From: Halovibrio salipaludis
GTDB lineage: Bacteria; Pseudomonadota; Gammaproteobacteria; Pseudomonadales; Oleiphilaceae
Reading direction: 5' to 3'
Length of the DNA stretch: 64,000 bases
NCBI RefSeq assembly: GCF_002286965.1
Contig: NZ_NSKD01000003.1
Coordinates: forward strand, 62,001-126,000
A model generated the notes under the pieces. That model made no database searches and was not told where the DNA came from. It was given only the letters and a program-made list of their open reading frames with translations. This document shows, one piece after another, positions 38,196 to 51,133 of the stretch. Made by a program: the position numbers and the translations under genes. Every line of letters begins with the position of its first letter. Position 1 is the first letter of the stretch.

Positions 38196-38702
38196 TTATA
38201 ACCACCAGACCCCCTCTGGGTGATGGCGCTCAACCCGGATACCGGCGTTTTCCAGAAAGTCAACGAACGCCTCCAGATCCTCGGGGTTGAGAAAACGGGC
38301 AACAGGCACGCGCGTGTCGTGATAGGCCAGCATCAGCCTGGGCACCGCAAAACCATGACGGGGCATCTCCATGATCACCCGGACCCAGTGCCGCGGCAGG
38401 GTCCATTCGGAATCCTTCTGGTTGATCCCCTTTTCGAGTCTCACGGTGTCCGGCGTCAGTACCAGAACCTCCTGGCGGTAACACTGGCGCGAGGTGTAGT
38501 ACAGCCCATAGGCCACCACTGCCAACTCCAGGCCGGCGAACGGAAGGATCATCCATGCCCCTGCCAGTGACCAGCCAACGGCCACCATCAGGGTGACAAC
38601 GGCGATCAATCCAAAGAAGATGATGTTCCCTTTCCAGCTCAGGGAGCGGTTGGGGGTCAGGCGCAGGGCCCTGCCCTCCTCGTAATCCAGGTACTCCAGC
38701 AT
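38196..38702 (-). CDS. DUF2244 membrane protein
   Basis: 168 residues. Two hydrophobic segments (about 25-45 and 48-68) near the N-terminus are followed by a soluble domain with the DUF2244 pattern LTPDTVRLEKG ... WVRVIMEMPRHGF ... VARFLNPEDLEAFVDFLEN. Such proteins often lie next to cytochrome c oxidase genes elsewhere, but not here. The ATG at 38702 has GGTGGCATC upstream; an ATG 11 codons earlier is possible. Function unknown. Confidence 0.85.
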   Translation of the reverse strand: MLEYLDYEEGRALRLTPNRSLSWKGNIIFFGLIAVVTLMVAVGWSLAGAWMILPFAGLELAVVAYGLYYTSRQCYRQEVLVLTPDTVRLEKGINQKDSEWTLPRHWVRVIMEMPRHGFAVPRLMLAYHDTRVPVARFLNPEDLEAFVDFLENAGIRVERHHPEGVWWL

Positions 38703-38869
38703 GATGCCACCGACTTGCCGAGGCCAGCCCGCCATTCCTCGATGCGGGGTCAGCCAATACTAGCGCCCCCGGAGGCGCCGGACATCCCCTGTTGCAATCC
38801 GGAATCGCGGGCCCGTCGTACTCAGCCAATAACTACAATGATGTCGATGCCATGATAAAGGAGTTCTGG

Positions 38870-40222
38870 ATGCGTTTCCTTCCCGCCCTGATGCTGCCGG
38901 TTGCAGCCGCACTGCTGGCAGCCTGCGGCGACAGCCCCCACGAACCCGTTTCCATGGAATCCGTGGAGGAGGACGGTGTGCTCAGGGTGGCAACCCGTAA
39001 CGGCGCCACCACCTATTACCTGAACCGCCACGAGCAGCCTGCTGGACCGGAATACGACCTGGTCAGTGAATTCGCAGAGGCACAGGGCTGGGACGTGGAG
39101 TGGACCATGCACGAATCAACCGCCGCCGTGATCGAGGCGCTGAAGGAAGGTACCGCCCACCTGGCAGCGTCCGGGCTGACCCACCGCCCCTCCCGCACGG
39201 AACGCTTTACGCAGGGTCCCGCTCACAGCGAAGTCACTGAACAGCTGGTATGCCACCGGGAGGGCCGCCCACTGCCCCGGCTGCCCGAGGACATCGCCGG
39301 CCTTGAGGTCCGCGTTACCGACAGCTCAAGCTATGTGGAGACCCTCAATGAGCTGGCGGATCAGCATGAGGGCATCACCTTCAGCACCAGCGACCAGACC
39401 ACGGAGGTGTTGCTGTCACAGGTCGCCGAACAGAAGTTTGACTGCACTGTTGCGGACTCCAACATCGTCCAGCTCACCCGCAGGCACTGGCCCCACCTGG
39501 AAGTTGCCATGAACCTGACCCAGGGACAGAACCTGGGCTGGTACCTGCCTGCGGGCGCTGATGAGCTTGCCGGCACCGCGCGCGAATGGATGAACAGCCG
39601 CGCCGGCGATGAAGCCATCACCGCCATGGAAAACAAGTACTATTCCTACATCGGTGAATTCGACTTTGTGGACCTCCGGGCCCTGACCCGCCGCATCGAG
39701 GAACGGCTGCCGGAATTCAAGGACGAGTTCATCAAGGCCGAGGAGAAGACCGGCATGCCGGCGGAGCTGCTGGCTGCCCTCTCCTACCAGGAATCCCACT
39801 GGGACCCGGACGCGGTCTCGCCCACCGGAGTACGCGGTATCATGATGCTGACCCGGCGCACGGCCGGCTCGCTGGGCGTTGAAAACCGGCTGGATCCGCA
39901 GCAGGCCATCGACGGCGGTGCCCGCTACCTGGCGGACCGGCACGAGCGCCTGCCGGAGACCATCCCGGAGCCGGACCGGACCTTCCTGGCGCTGGCCAGT
40001 TACAACATCGGGCGCGGCCACCTCCTGGACGCCCGCCAGCTGGCCCGGGATCTCGACCGGAACCCGGACTCCTGGAAGGACATGAGCGAGGTACTGCCCC
40101 TGAAGGCGGACAAGCGCTATTACCCCAGCACCCGTTACGGTTATGCCCGGGGATACGAGCCCGTCCACTACGTCCAGCGGATCCGGAACTATCGGGATGT
40201 GATCAGTAAAGCATTTGAATGA
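38870..40222 (+). CDS. mltF: Membrane-bound lytic murein transglycosylase F
   Basis: 450 residues. Lipoprotein signal ending LLAAC. Residues about 30-265 are a periplasmic solute-binding-like (SBP_bac_3) domain; residues 285-440 a goose-type lysozyme (SLT) domain with catalytic Glu in SYQESHWDPDAVSPTGVRG and the later ALASYNIGRGH motif. This two-domain order is specific for MltF. It cleaves peptidoglycan glycan strands to 1,6-anhydro products at the outer membrane. The ATG at 38870 has AAGGAG seven bases upstream. Confidence 0.93.
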   Translation: MRFLPALMLPVAAALLAACGDSPHEPVSMESVEEDGVLRVATRNGATTYYLNRHEQPAGPEYDLVSEFAEAQGWDVEWTMHESTAAVIEALKEGTAHLAASGLTHRPSRTERFTQGPAHSEVTEQLVCHREGRPLPRLPEDIAGLEVRVTDSSSYVETLNELADQHEGITFSTSDQTTEVLLSQVAEQKFDCTVADSNIVQLTRRHWPHLEVAMNLTQGQNLGWYLPAGADELAGTAREWMNSRAGDEAITAMENKYYSYIGEFDFVDLRALTRRIEERLPEFKDEFIKAEEKTGMPAELLAALSYQESHWDPDAVSPTGVRGIMMLTRRTAGSLGVENRLDPQQAIDGGARYLADRHERLPETIPEPDRTFLALASYNIGRGHLLDARQLARDLDRNPDSWKDMSEVLPLKADKRYYPSTRYGYARGYEPVHYVQRIRNYRDVISKAFE

Positions 40223-40313
40223 CCCTGATAGCCGGCGTTGTAATAGTCATGGCCGGAGCAGCCTGATAGTGTTGCCAAGGTCGCGATAACCCGGGAAACA
40301 AACGTAGGCACCC

Positions 40314-41690
40314 ATGCCCAAACGCCTGACGGCACTGCTGCTCGCCGGCCTTGTAACCGGTTGCGCCTCCCAGCCGGAAGAGGAACCGGCTCCACCGGTG
40401 ACGGTCCCCGAAACGTTCTCCGCCTCCGGTGAAGAGCCGGCGCCGGAGCGCTGGTGGCGCAGCTTTGGTGATGAACGACTGAACGAGTTGGTTCAGGATG
40501 GCCTGGATGCCAATCTGGATCTGCTCACGGCCTGGCAGCGCCTGCGTGAAGCCCGGTCCGCCGTGAACCAGCAGTCCGCCAACCTCTATCCCAACCTCGA
40601 TGCCACGGCGAACGCCGAGGTCAGCAACAGCGACAGCAGTGACACCGAGGAAACCCTGACCCTGGGCCTGAGCTCCGAATACGAGGTGGACCTCTGGGGT
40701 CGTATCAATTCCCAGGTGGAAGCGGAACAGTACCGGGCCCTTGCCACCCGGGCGGACTACCGCACCACGGCCCTCACCCTGAGTGCCGAAGTAACACGGA
40801 CCTGGTACCAGCTGCGGGCCCAGAGGGCACAGCTCGATCTTGCCGAATCCCAGATCGAGACCAACCGCAACGTGGTCAAGCTGCTGGAGACCCAGTTCGG
40901 CAGCGGCCAGGCCGGCAGCGCGGATGTGCTGCGCCAGCGCCAGTTGCTGGAATCCACCGAGGAACAGCGGCTGGGCACGGAATCGGAACTCCAGGTCCTC
41001 GAGAACCAGCTCGCCGTCCTGCTCGGTCGCACTCCCCGGAATACCGATCTCCCAGAAGCCCGGGGCCTGCCGGAACTGCCACCACTGCCGGAGACCGGTG
41101 TGCCGGCCGAACTGGTCCAGCGCCGCCCGGACGTGCGCCAGGCCTTCAACCAGCTCCAGGCCGCCGATGCGGACCTGGCCGCCGCCATCAGCAACCAGTT
41201 CCCACGCCTGACGCTCACGGCCTCCGCCTCAACCCAGGAGAACAGTGTTCAGGATCTCTTCGACAACTGGGCCACCGCCCTGGCCGGCAACCTGGTGGCA
41301 CCACTGATCGACGCCGGCCAGCGCGATGCCCAGGTCAGCCAGGCCCGCGCGGTCCGGCGCCAGCGCCTGTACGAGTACGGCCAGACCGTGCTGACCGCCT
41401 TCCAGGAGGTGGAGGACGCGCTGGTCCAGGAGCGCAAGCAGCGCCAGGCCATTGAGCGCATCAAGCGCCAGCTGGAGCTCGCCGAGACCACCTATCAACA
41501 GCTCCGGCAACAGTATTTCAACGGGCAGGTTGGCTACATTGACGTGCTGACCGCCCTCACCGACCGCCAAGACCTGGAGCGCAGCCTGATCAGCGCCCGG
41601 CGCCAGCTGCTGGAGTTCCGGGTCGCCCTTTACCGGGCACTGGCCGGCGGTTTTGATCCCCGCAAAGACTTTGTGAGCGAAAACGGATGA
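40314..41690 (+). CDS. Outer-membrane efflux lipoprotein (NodT/OprM family)
   Basis: 458 residues. Lipoprotein signal with lipobox VTGC. Two repeated TolC-like units with long alpha-helical barrels: SYxW-like motif region (WWRSFGDERLNELVQDGLDANLDLL), the LWGRINSQVEAEQY segment and the second-half counterpart PLIDAGQRDAQVSQAR. It forms the outer-membrane exit duct for the RND pump encoded just after it, and overlaps the next gene by 4 bases. Confidence 0.94.
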   Translation: MPKRLTALLLAGLVTGCASQPEEEPAPPVTVPETFSASGEEPAPERWWRSFGDERLNELVQDGLDANLDLLTAWQRLREARSAVNQQSANLYPNLDATANAEVSNSDSSDTEETLTLGLSSEYEVDLWGRINSQVEAEQYRALATRADYRTTALTLSAEVTRTWYQLRAQRAQLDLAESQIETNRNVVKLLETQFGSGQAGSADVLRQRQLLESTEEQRLGTESELQVLENQLAVLLGRTPRNTDLPEARGLPELPPLPETGVPAELVQRRPDVRQAFNQLQAADADLAAAISNQFPRLTLTASASTQENSVQDLFDNWATALAGNLVAPLIDAGQRDAQVSQARAVRRQRLYEYGQTVLTAFQEVEDALVQERKQRQAIERIKRQLELAETTYQQLRQQYFNGQVGYIDVLTALTDRQDLERSLISARRQLLEFRVALYRALAGGFDPRKDFVSENG

Positions 41691-42903
41691 ACGAACCGAT
41701 CGACGACAGCGCAGCACGCCCGGAGACCGGCCGCGCCGGCCGGATCAAGACCGCGTTTATCTCCCTTGCCATCCTGTTGGCGGGGGCGGTGCTGGTGTGG
41801 TTTGTCTTCCTTTCCGAACCCACAGCCACCCGTGGCCCGGATACCGCCCGGGAAACCGCCATGCTGGTGGATGTCATCACCGCCAAGAGACAGGACTACC
41901 GTCCGACCATCACCGCCATGGGGCGTGTGCGCGCCGCCCGGGAACTCACCCTCAGGCCCCGGGTGAGTGGCCAGATCATCGATCGGGCGTCCGAATTCAC
42001 GCCCGGCGGGATGGTCGATGAAGGCGAGATGCTGGTAAAGATTGATCCGGCTGATTACGAAGCCACCCTACAGCAGCGCCGCAGCGAGCTGAGCCAGGCG
42101 CGCTCGGATCTGGATATTGAGCAGGGCCGCCAGAACGTGGCCGAGCAGGAATTCGAGCTGCTGGGCGAGGACCTGGAGGGCACCAACAAGGCCCTGGTTC
42201 TGCGCCAACCCCAGCTGGAACAGGCCCGCGCCTCGGTGGAATCCGCCGAAGCCGCCCTTAAACAGGCGCAACTGGACCTCGACCGCACGAGTGTCACCGC
42301 CCCCTTCAATGCCCGGGTGCTGAGCCGAGAGATCAGCGTGGGCACCCAGGTCAGCACCGGTGAAGCATTGGGACGCCTGGTGGGGGTGGAAGAATACTGG
42401 GTTGAAGCCACCATTCCCCAGAGCCACCTGCACTGGCTCCGGTTCGACGAACGCAGCGGGGAGAACGGAGCGCCGGCCACCATCCGCAACAACACCGCCT
42501 GGCCCGATGACCAGCATCGCGAAGGCCGTCTGCAACGCCTGGTAGGAGAACTGGACGAAACCTCGCGGCTCGCCCGTGTGCTGATCACGGTTGAGGACCC
42601 GCTCGCGCTCGAGTCCGAAACCAGCGACAAACCGCCGCTGCTGATCGGCTCCTTCCTGAACACGACCATCGAGGGACGGGAACTCGAGGACGTGGTTCGC
42701 CTTAACCGCAACCACATCCGCCGCGACGATACAGTCTGGGTCATGGAAGACAGCGAACTCTCCATACGGGACGTGGAGATTGCCTTCCAGGACGCTGAAT
42801 ACGCCTATGTGGCCAGCGGCGTTGAGGCCGGTGATTCCGTGATCACCAGCGATCTTGCCACCGTTGTGGAAGGCGCGGCCCTGCGCACCGAAGAGGACCG
42901 CGA

Positions 42904-42907
<4 letters not shown>
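41687..42907 (+). CDS. RND efflux periplasmic adaptor (membrane fusion protein)
   Basis: 406 residues. An N-terminal membrane anchor (about 22-45), a first barrel-sandwich half ([19 protein letters not shown]), a long coiled-coil hairpin (about 130-190), then the other half with [14 protein letters not shown], and a beta-barrel domain ([11 protein letters not shown]). It links the RND transporter to the outer-membrane channel. The start overlaps the previous gene, and the stop overlaps the next. Confidence 0.94.
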
Positions 42908-46023
<3,116 letters not shown>

Positions 46024-46032
46024 GCGCCCCGC

Positions 46033-47178
46033 TCAGGCCTTGAGTTCCAGGTGCAGGTTCACGGTCCTGAGCAGACGCTCCCGGTCTATCCAGCCCACAA
46101 CACGATCGCCTTCCATGACCGGCAGCTGGTTCAGGTTGTGTTCGGTCATGGTGGCCAGTACCTCGGTTGCTTCCGTCTCCGGGGCAACACGCACGACTTT
46201 TTCGATGGGCGTCATGAGATCCGCGATCCGCAGTTCGGACCAGCGTTCACGGTCCGTGGCGCTGGTGTCACTGAGGCTGACCAGCCCCAGCACACGGTGC
46301 CCGTCATCCACCATGTAGGAACGCTGGCCTTCGGGCAGAACGCGGTTGTGGACCCACTCCTCAACCGTGGTTGAGGGCGCCACACGCGGCACATCCGGAG
46401 TCGCTAACGCCCCTGCCCGGATCCCGCGGAGCTGCTTCTGAAGGCTGAACTGCTGGCCATGGCCTTCCGCCATGTTGAGCAGGAACCAGGCCAGCAGCAT
46501 GAGCCAGAAACCACCGAGCAGATTGCCCTCAACCAGAATGCGCCAGAGCCCCCAGGCGAACAGGCCATAGGCCACCAGTCGGCCGCCGGCCACGGCGGCA
46601 CGCATGCCCTTGCCGGCATCACCTGTGAATTTCCACACCAGCGCCCGCAGGACACGGCCGCCGTCCAGCGGGAAACCGGGAACGAGGTTGAACACCGCCA
46701 CCATAAAGTTGATCACGGCAAGCCAACCAAGTCCCACGGCCCAGGATTCGGACACGGCCAGCCCTGAAAGAATCCCGAACGCCAGCGCCAGCACAAAACT
46801 CACGGCCGGACCGGCGATCGCGATCCAGAACTCATCCTCGGCGTTCTCGCTGTCCTTATCCAGCTGGGCAACGCCGCCGAATATGAACAGTGTGATCGCC
46901 CTGACCGGTACCCCCCGCCGGATGGCCACCAGGCTGTGGCCCAATTCATGAGCAACGATGGAGGCAAAGAACGCAAGCGAGGTGAACAGAGCCGTGACCA
47001 CGGCCTGGCTGAACGACCAGGCCGCGAACTGATCCCTCAGCCCCGTGGTCATGGTAAAGAGCAGAAGCGCGAAGATGACGAGCCAGCTCGCGTGAAGCTC
47101 AATACGGATGCCCCGGATGTGGCCCAGGGACATTACGGAGCGGAACATGCCCCGTGGCTCTGACTCCGGTCGAGTCAT
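46033..47178 (-). CDS. Site-2-type M50 zinc metalloprotease with C-terminal CBS domains
   Basis: 381 residues. HELGH (His77, Glu78, His81) in a membrane segment and [14 protein letters not shown] (third zinc ligand) define a membrane-embedded M50 protease. Residues about 250-378 hold two CBS domains ([22 protein letters not shown] and [20 protein letters not shown]) that usually bind adenosyl ligands and gate activity. The substrate of this group is unknown. GGAGGTGTTGT precedes the ATG. It converges with the RND operon. Confidence 0.92.
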   Translation of the reverse strand: MTRPESEPRGMFRSVMSLGHIRGIRIELHASWLVIFALLLFTMTTGLRDQFAAWSFSQAVVTALFTSLAFFASIVAHELGHSLVAIRRGVPVRAITLFIFGGVAQLDKDSENAEDEFWIAIAGPAVSFVLALAFGILSGLAVSESWAVGLGWLAVINFMVAVFNLVPGFPLDGGRVLRALVWKFTGDAGKGMRAAVAGGRLVAYGLFAWGLWRILVEGNLLGGFWLMLLAWFLLNMAEGHGQQFSLQKQLRGIRAGALATPDVPRVAPSTTVEEWVHNRVLPEGQRSYMVDDGHRVLGLVSLSDTSATDRERWSELRIADLMTPIEKVVRVAPETEATEVLATMTEHNLNQLPVMEGDRVVGWIDRERLLRTVNLHLELKA

Positions 47179-47398
47179 ACAACACCTCCATTCAAAGATC
47201 AGCAACCATTATGCTGACTCAAAGGCCTTACGAATACGATCAGGTGTCAGCAGCACTGCAGGCGCCACAGTTTCCCTTCCCGCAACCGAACCGTTGCCCC
47301 TGGGGCCAAAGTCATTCCGCAGAACCTGCAGAAGCGGGGTTGAACCGTGCCGCAGCAGTTACCGTACACTGCCCTATATTTCCACTAAAGGCTGCATC

Positions 47399-47587
47399 AT
47401 GAGCAAACGCGAACTTCACGACGGCATTGTCGGCCTGATCATCACGTTGACCGTAGGCCTTGGCCACTACGGCGACCCACTCTGGCTCATGGTCCCGGCG
47501 CTGCTGGGCCTGACACTCCTGCAGAGCGCATTCACCGGGTTCTGCCCGCTCTACTACACCCTGGACAGGGTCTTTCCCAAAGGCTGA
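47399..47587 (+). CDS. DUF2892 (YgaP-like) membrane protein
   Basis: 62 residues with two membrane segments and the pattern GFCPLYYTLDRVFPKG at the end, typical of the transmembrane domain (DUF2892) that follows rhodanese in YgaP; here it is free-standing. Starting at the ATG at 47399, with AAAGG 10 bases upstream. Function unknown. Confidence 0.85.
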   Translation: MSKRELHDGIVGLIITLTVGLGHYGDPLWLMVPALLGLTLLQSAFTGFCPLYYTLDRVFPKG

Positions 47588-47612
47588 CACAACGCAGCGC
47601 TAATTCCGGTGA

Positions 47613-48656
47613 TCAGCCACTGAACATCAATGCAACACCCAGAATATAGAGCACCATGATCGCCAGGCTTTCCGCGCCGATGCGGCCCAGCCCGTAGCGC
47701 TCCCGGCGGATCAGCCCCATGATCAGGATGGCGGCCATCAGCAGGGTCAGCGTGACCCAGCGCTCCGTGTCAGCGTCCATGGTGTGGTAGATGGAGCCAT
47801 CCCGGTAGGCAATGTCCGAGGCGGCCATGAACAGCGTATCGAAGGCGTTGCCCCCGATAATGCCGCCCACAGCCAGCGTCAACGCCCCGCGCCTGACCGC
47901 GGCCACTGAGGTGACGAGTTCTGGGATGGAAGTGCTGATCGCGGTAAGCAGCACACCGACCACCGTCTGGCTCAGCCCGGCCTCGGTACTGATGGTCGTA
48001 GCCGCTGGCTCCAGTACCAGGCCAGCCGCGCCCAGTGTTGCCATCAACACCACGAACTCCGTCCAGAGGCGGGCAAGCGGTGGTATCCGGTTCAGGGCCT
48101 CGGGCTTGTCCTCACGGGTATCCCGGGTGATGGACGGCCGCCACATGGGCGACTCCCAGGCGCCCTGGATCAGCCGGGTGCCGTAGAGGTAGAAACCGAT
48201 CAGGATCGGGGTCACCGGGTGGACCTGCCAGAGCGAGACATCCGGCAGGGTGGGTGCCAGCAGGATCAGGGCCAGCAGCGCGATCAGCAGCCCGTTCTGC
48301 ATCATGTTCGGGGCGGAGGCGGCCGCGTGTTCCAGGTTGGCGCGGCGATAGACCATATCCGCAATGGCCAGGAAGAAGGTCTGGACCGCGATGCCACCCA
48401 GGGCGTTGCTCACCGCCAGTTCCGGGTGCCCCCGATAGGCGGCTGTCACCGAGAGTACCGAGCCGGCCAGTGAGGTGGCGGCGCCCAGCAACACCGCACC
48501 GGCGGTCGCCTCGCCCAAGCCGGTGCGGTCGGCCAGCTGGTCCACCACCCGCGTAATGCGCGTGCCCGCAATGGCAATCACCAGGGCACAGAGACTGAAG
48601 ACAATAATGCTCTGAAGCAGCGTCCAGCTTTCAGGGCTGAGGATCGACACCGGCAT
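47613..48656 (-). CDS. Ca2+/cation antiporter (CaCA family)
   Basis: 347 residues, about ten membrane segments. The two alpha repeats of the family are visible: GEATAGAVLLGAATSLAGS near residue 47 and TVVGVLLTAISTSIPELVTS near 215, with GGNAFDTLFM after the second. The family exchanges Ca2+ (or K+/Na+) for Na+ or H+. The first alpha repeat has Ala-Ala-Thr-Ser in place of the more usual Gly-Thr-Ser-x-Pro-Glu, so ion specificity is uncertain. Its first 26 bases overlap the end of the serine hydrolase gene upstream. Confidence 0.85.
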   Translation of the reverse strand: MPVSILSPESWTLLQSIIVFSLCALVIAIAGTRITRVVDQLADRTGLGEATAGAVLLGAATSLAGSVLSVTAAYRGHPELAVSNALGGIAVQTFFLAIADMVYRRANLEHAAASAPNMMQNGLLIALLALILLAPTLPDVSLWQVHPVTPILIGFYLYGTRLIQGAWESPMWRPSITRDTREDKPEALNRIPPLARLWTEFVVLMATLGAAGLVLEPAATTISTEAGLSQTVVGVLLTAISTSIPELVTSVAAVRRGALTLAVGGIIGGNAFDTLFMAASDIAYRDGSIYHTMDADTERWVTLTLLMAAILIMGLIRRERYGLGRIGAESLAIMVLYILGVALMFSG

Positions 48657-49665
48657 TCTCCAGTTCCGGTAGCGCGTGCGCTTCCAGCAGGCGGTCCAGT
48701 TTCTGAGTGAACCCAGGACTTGAGGGGGGCGTCGGGTCGGCGGTTACAACGACGGTCAGATCCAGCCCGGGAACCACGTACAGCATCTGCCCACCATAGC
48801 CGCGACCGTAGTGGGCCTGAAAGCCGTTGAGGGTGGTGGTGAACCAACCGTAACCGTAGCGGTCGTCGGTATACCGTGATCGGCCCCGTTCTTTCCAGGA
48901 ACGCTCGATCCAGTTGGCCGACAGCACCCGCTCGCCCTCATGCAGGCCGCCATTGCGGTAGAGCTCACCGATCTGCAGTAACGCCAACGGGGAGAGCCGC
49001 ATGTCATTACCGCCGAAATGGATGCCCTGGGGGTCGGTGGGCCAATCCGGAATGCGGATGTTGAGGGGGTTGCCAAGCCAGCGGCGGGTGAGTGTCAGCA
49101 GGCTGTCCCCGGTAGCCCGAACCAGCGCTGCAGCCAGGATGTGATAGCTGCCGGTGGAATACAGCATGGGCCCACCGGGCTCCGCCACGAACTCCCGGCT
49201 GAGGGCGTAGTCCACCCAGTTGTCGCTGCTCACCCAGGCGCCGTAATACTGCCCCGAGGTCCGCTGGAGACCGGCCTGCATGGAGAGCAGATTGCCGACC
49301 GTCACCTCGCTGAGCCTGGAGCTGGCGCCTTCAGGGGCGGGCAGAAGGTCCGTGATGGGCTGATCGGTGCCCTCAAAGACGCCCCGATCAATGGCGATGC
49401 CCACCACGGCGGAGTGCACGGTCTTGCTCAGGGACTTGATGTTCACGGGCTGGTCGAGGGCCGGACCCCGGAAGGTGCGCCCGTCGACCACTTCCCCTTG
49501 CCTGGCGATCACCAGGCTGCGGATACGGTCCAGCCCGGATGCTGCCCGGGTGAGCTCCGTGAGGCCGAGTTGGTCAATCGGTGCCTGTGGCGTCTGTGCC
49601 GGCGCGATACCAACCAGCAGGAACACCAATAACCCTGTCCAGACAACCTGTTTTCGATACACCAT
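48631..49665 (-). CDS. Secreted serine hydrolase of the beta-lactamase/esterase class C fold
   Basis: 344 residues. Signal peptide (about 1-23, ending APAQ). The SxxK motif is SLSKTVHSA, the second motif YST (in MLYSTGSYH) replaces the usual YSN, and the third is HYGRGYGG in place of KTG. These are esterase or peptidase S12-like proteins (EstB, LACTB group). The ATG at 49665 is preferred to an in-frame ATG upstream. The stop overlaps the antiporter start, so the two are co-translated. Confidence 0.87.
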   Translation of the reverse strand: MVYRKQVVWTGLLVFLLVGIAPAQTPQAPIDQLGLTELTRAASGLDRIRSLVIARQGEVVDGRTFRGPALDQPVNIKSLSKTVHSAVVGIAIDRGVFEGTDQPITDLLPAPEGASSRLSEVTVGNLLSMQAGLQRTSGQYYGAWVSSDNWVDYALSREFVAEPGGPMLYSTGSYHILAAALVRATGDSLLTLTRRWLGNPLNIRIPDWPTDPQGIHFGGNDMRLSPLALLQIGELYRNGGLHEGERVLSANWIERSWKERGRSRYTDDRYGYGWFTTTLNGFQAHYGRGYGGQMLYVVPGLDLTVVVTADPTPPSSPGFTQKLDRLLEAHALPELENAGVDPQP

Positions 49666-49713
49666 ACCGCGCCCGGGCCTACTGAACCTACTCAACCCTA
49701 TCAGCATCAACAA

Positions 49714-50847
49714 CTAGGCGGACTCACACCGGTTCCGGCCATTCTCCTTGGCGGCATACAGCGCAAGATCCGCACGTCTAGCCACCATGCTCGGCATCTC
49801 CTCGCCGTTGAATACGGCAATACCGAGGCTGGTGGTAATCGACAGTGGCCCGGCACTGGTGTGGAAAGGCGTGTCCGCCACGGCCAGTCGCAGCTTCTCC
49901 GCCACCGGCTCGGCCTCATGCTGCCCGCCGTCACGCAGAAGCACCATGAACTCCTCACCGCCCCAGCGTCCCAGTTCATCCTCGGTGCGCAGAGCGCCCT
50001 GCAGCCGCCGCGCCAGCTCGGTGAGTACCTCATCCCCAACATCATGGCCATGGGTGTCGTTAACATGCTTAAAATGATCCAGATCCGCCATGATCAGTGC
50101 GTAGGAGGCGCCCTGCCTCAGGCAGCGCGCATGCTCCGCTTCGAGCCTGGCATCAAAGGCGCGCCGGTTGGCCAGACCGGTGAGCACATCCGTACTGGCG
50201 CTCTGTTCGAGTTGCTGACGCGCCATAAAAGCCTCAAGCCGAACCCGATACAGAACCTCCGAGATCACCAGACCAATCACCATCATGATCAGTGGGTGCA
50301 CAAGAAGAAGAAACACCCCGATCAGCGGCACTGATGCCTGAATCACGACGACTGACATGAGCACGAGCGGAACGCCATAGACCAGAATGAGATCCCGCGC
50401 GCCTGCTGTTGCCAGTACCGCAACCAGTGCGATAACAACGACCAAACCCTTGCTCAGGAAGTCATGGGGTCCTCCCGGTTCCGTCATATGCTCGGCGACC
50501 ATGCCGCTCATCATGATCATGCCCGATAGCGCATACAGGACCAGCATGCCCCGTGGCCATACCCCATCCGGAACGCGCCAGCGCAGAATCAGGATGCCAA
50601 TGGCCGTTACCACGGGCAGCATCCGCCAGCCAAGATGGCTCCACCAGTGACCCAGCAAACCCAGCTGCGGCCACAGCTCCACTACCTGAAAGAAAGGAAA
50701 GATGATCAAACCCATCAGGGCGGAAACAACCGCGAAGCGCCGCGCCAGCACCCGCTGATACTCATGGAACGCCTCCTGCCACTCGACAGGCAGCTCCCCA
50801 TAGCGGTAACGCACTGTACGACCACTGATTGCCAGATAGGAAAGCAT
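49714..50847 (-). CDS. Membrane-bound diguanylate cyclase (GGEEF)
   Basis: 377 residues. Six hydrophobic segments (between about 37 and 195) form an N-terminal membrane sensor of no named family; residues 215-377 are a GGDEF domain with the active variant GGEEF (296-300) and an upstream RxxD I-site (RTED at 287-290) for product feedback. It makes cyclic-di-GMP. The TDVLTGLANRRAFD motif is intact. Divergent from mgtE. Confidence 0.93.
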   Translation of the reverse strand: MLSYLAISGRTVRYRYGELPVEWQEAFHEYQRVLARRFAVVSALMGLIIFPFFQVVELWPQLGLLGHWWSHLGWRMLPVVTAIGILILRWRVPDGVWPRGMLVLYALSGMIMMSGMVAEHMTEPGGPHDFLSKGLVVVIALVAVLATAGARDLILVYGVPLVLMSVVVIQASVPLIGVFLLLVHPLIMMVIGLVISEVLYRVRLEAFMARQQLEQSASTDVLTGLANRRAFDARLEAEHARCLRQGASYALIMADLDHFKHVNDTHGHDVGDEVLTELARRLQGALRTEDELGRWGGEEFMVLLRDGGQHEAEPVAEKLRLAVADTPFHTSAGPLSITTSLGIAVFNGEEMPSMVARRADLALYAAKENGRNRCESA

Positions 50848-51133
50848 TGACCTGACTGACCTCCCGGTTTCCGATCCCTGGGGCCAGCATGCGCCGCGCC
50901 CCACTGAAGCGTCTCTCTGAATGATTACCCCGGCATCGAGACAGATTAGCCTGATTGTCCCGTTAATGCCTCTGCGCCTTATACCTGCCCCTGAACGGCG
51001 TCTCAAATCAGAACTGACAATGAGTTCGGTCACAGCGGTCTATGCAGCTGGGTCTGCGGGCGCCCGGGATTTCAAACACAACGATGGTCCGCCTGTTATA
51101 GTCTGTTCACAGACTGACAAGCCGGAGCCAGAC
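50848..51133. promoter_or_regulatory. Divergent promoter region of the cyclase and mgtE, with a palindrome at 51101-51114
   Basis: 286 bases without a gene. TATAGT at 51097-51102 is a good -10-like element 32 bases before the mgtE start, and the palindrome GTCTGT-TC-ACAGAC (51101-51114) overlaps it, so a repressor could block the promoter. I looked for an M-box-like magnesium riboswitch and saw no such conserved structure. Confidence 0.45.
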
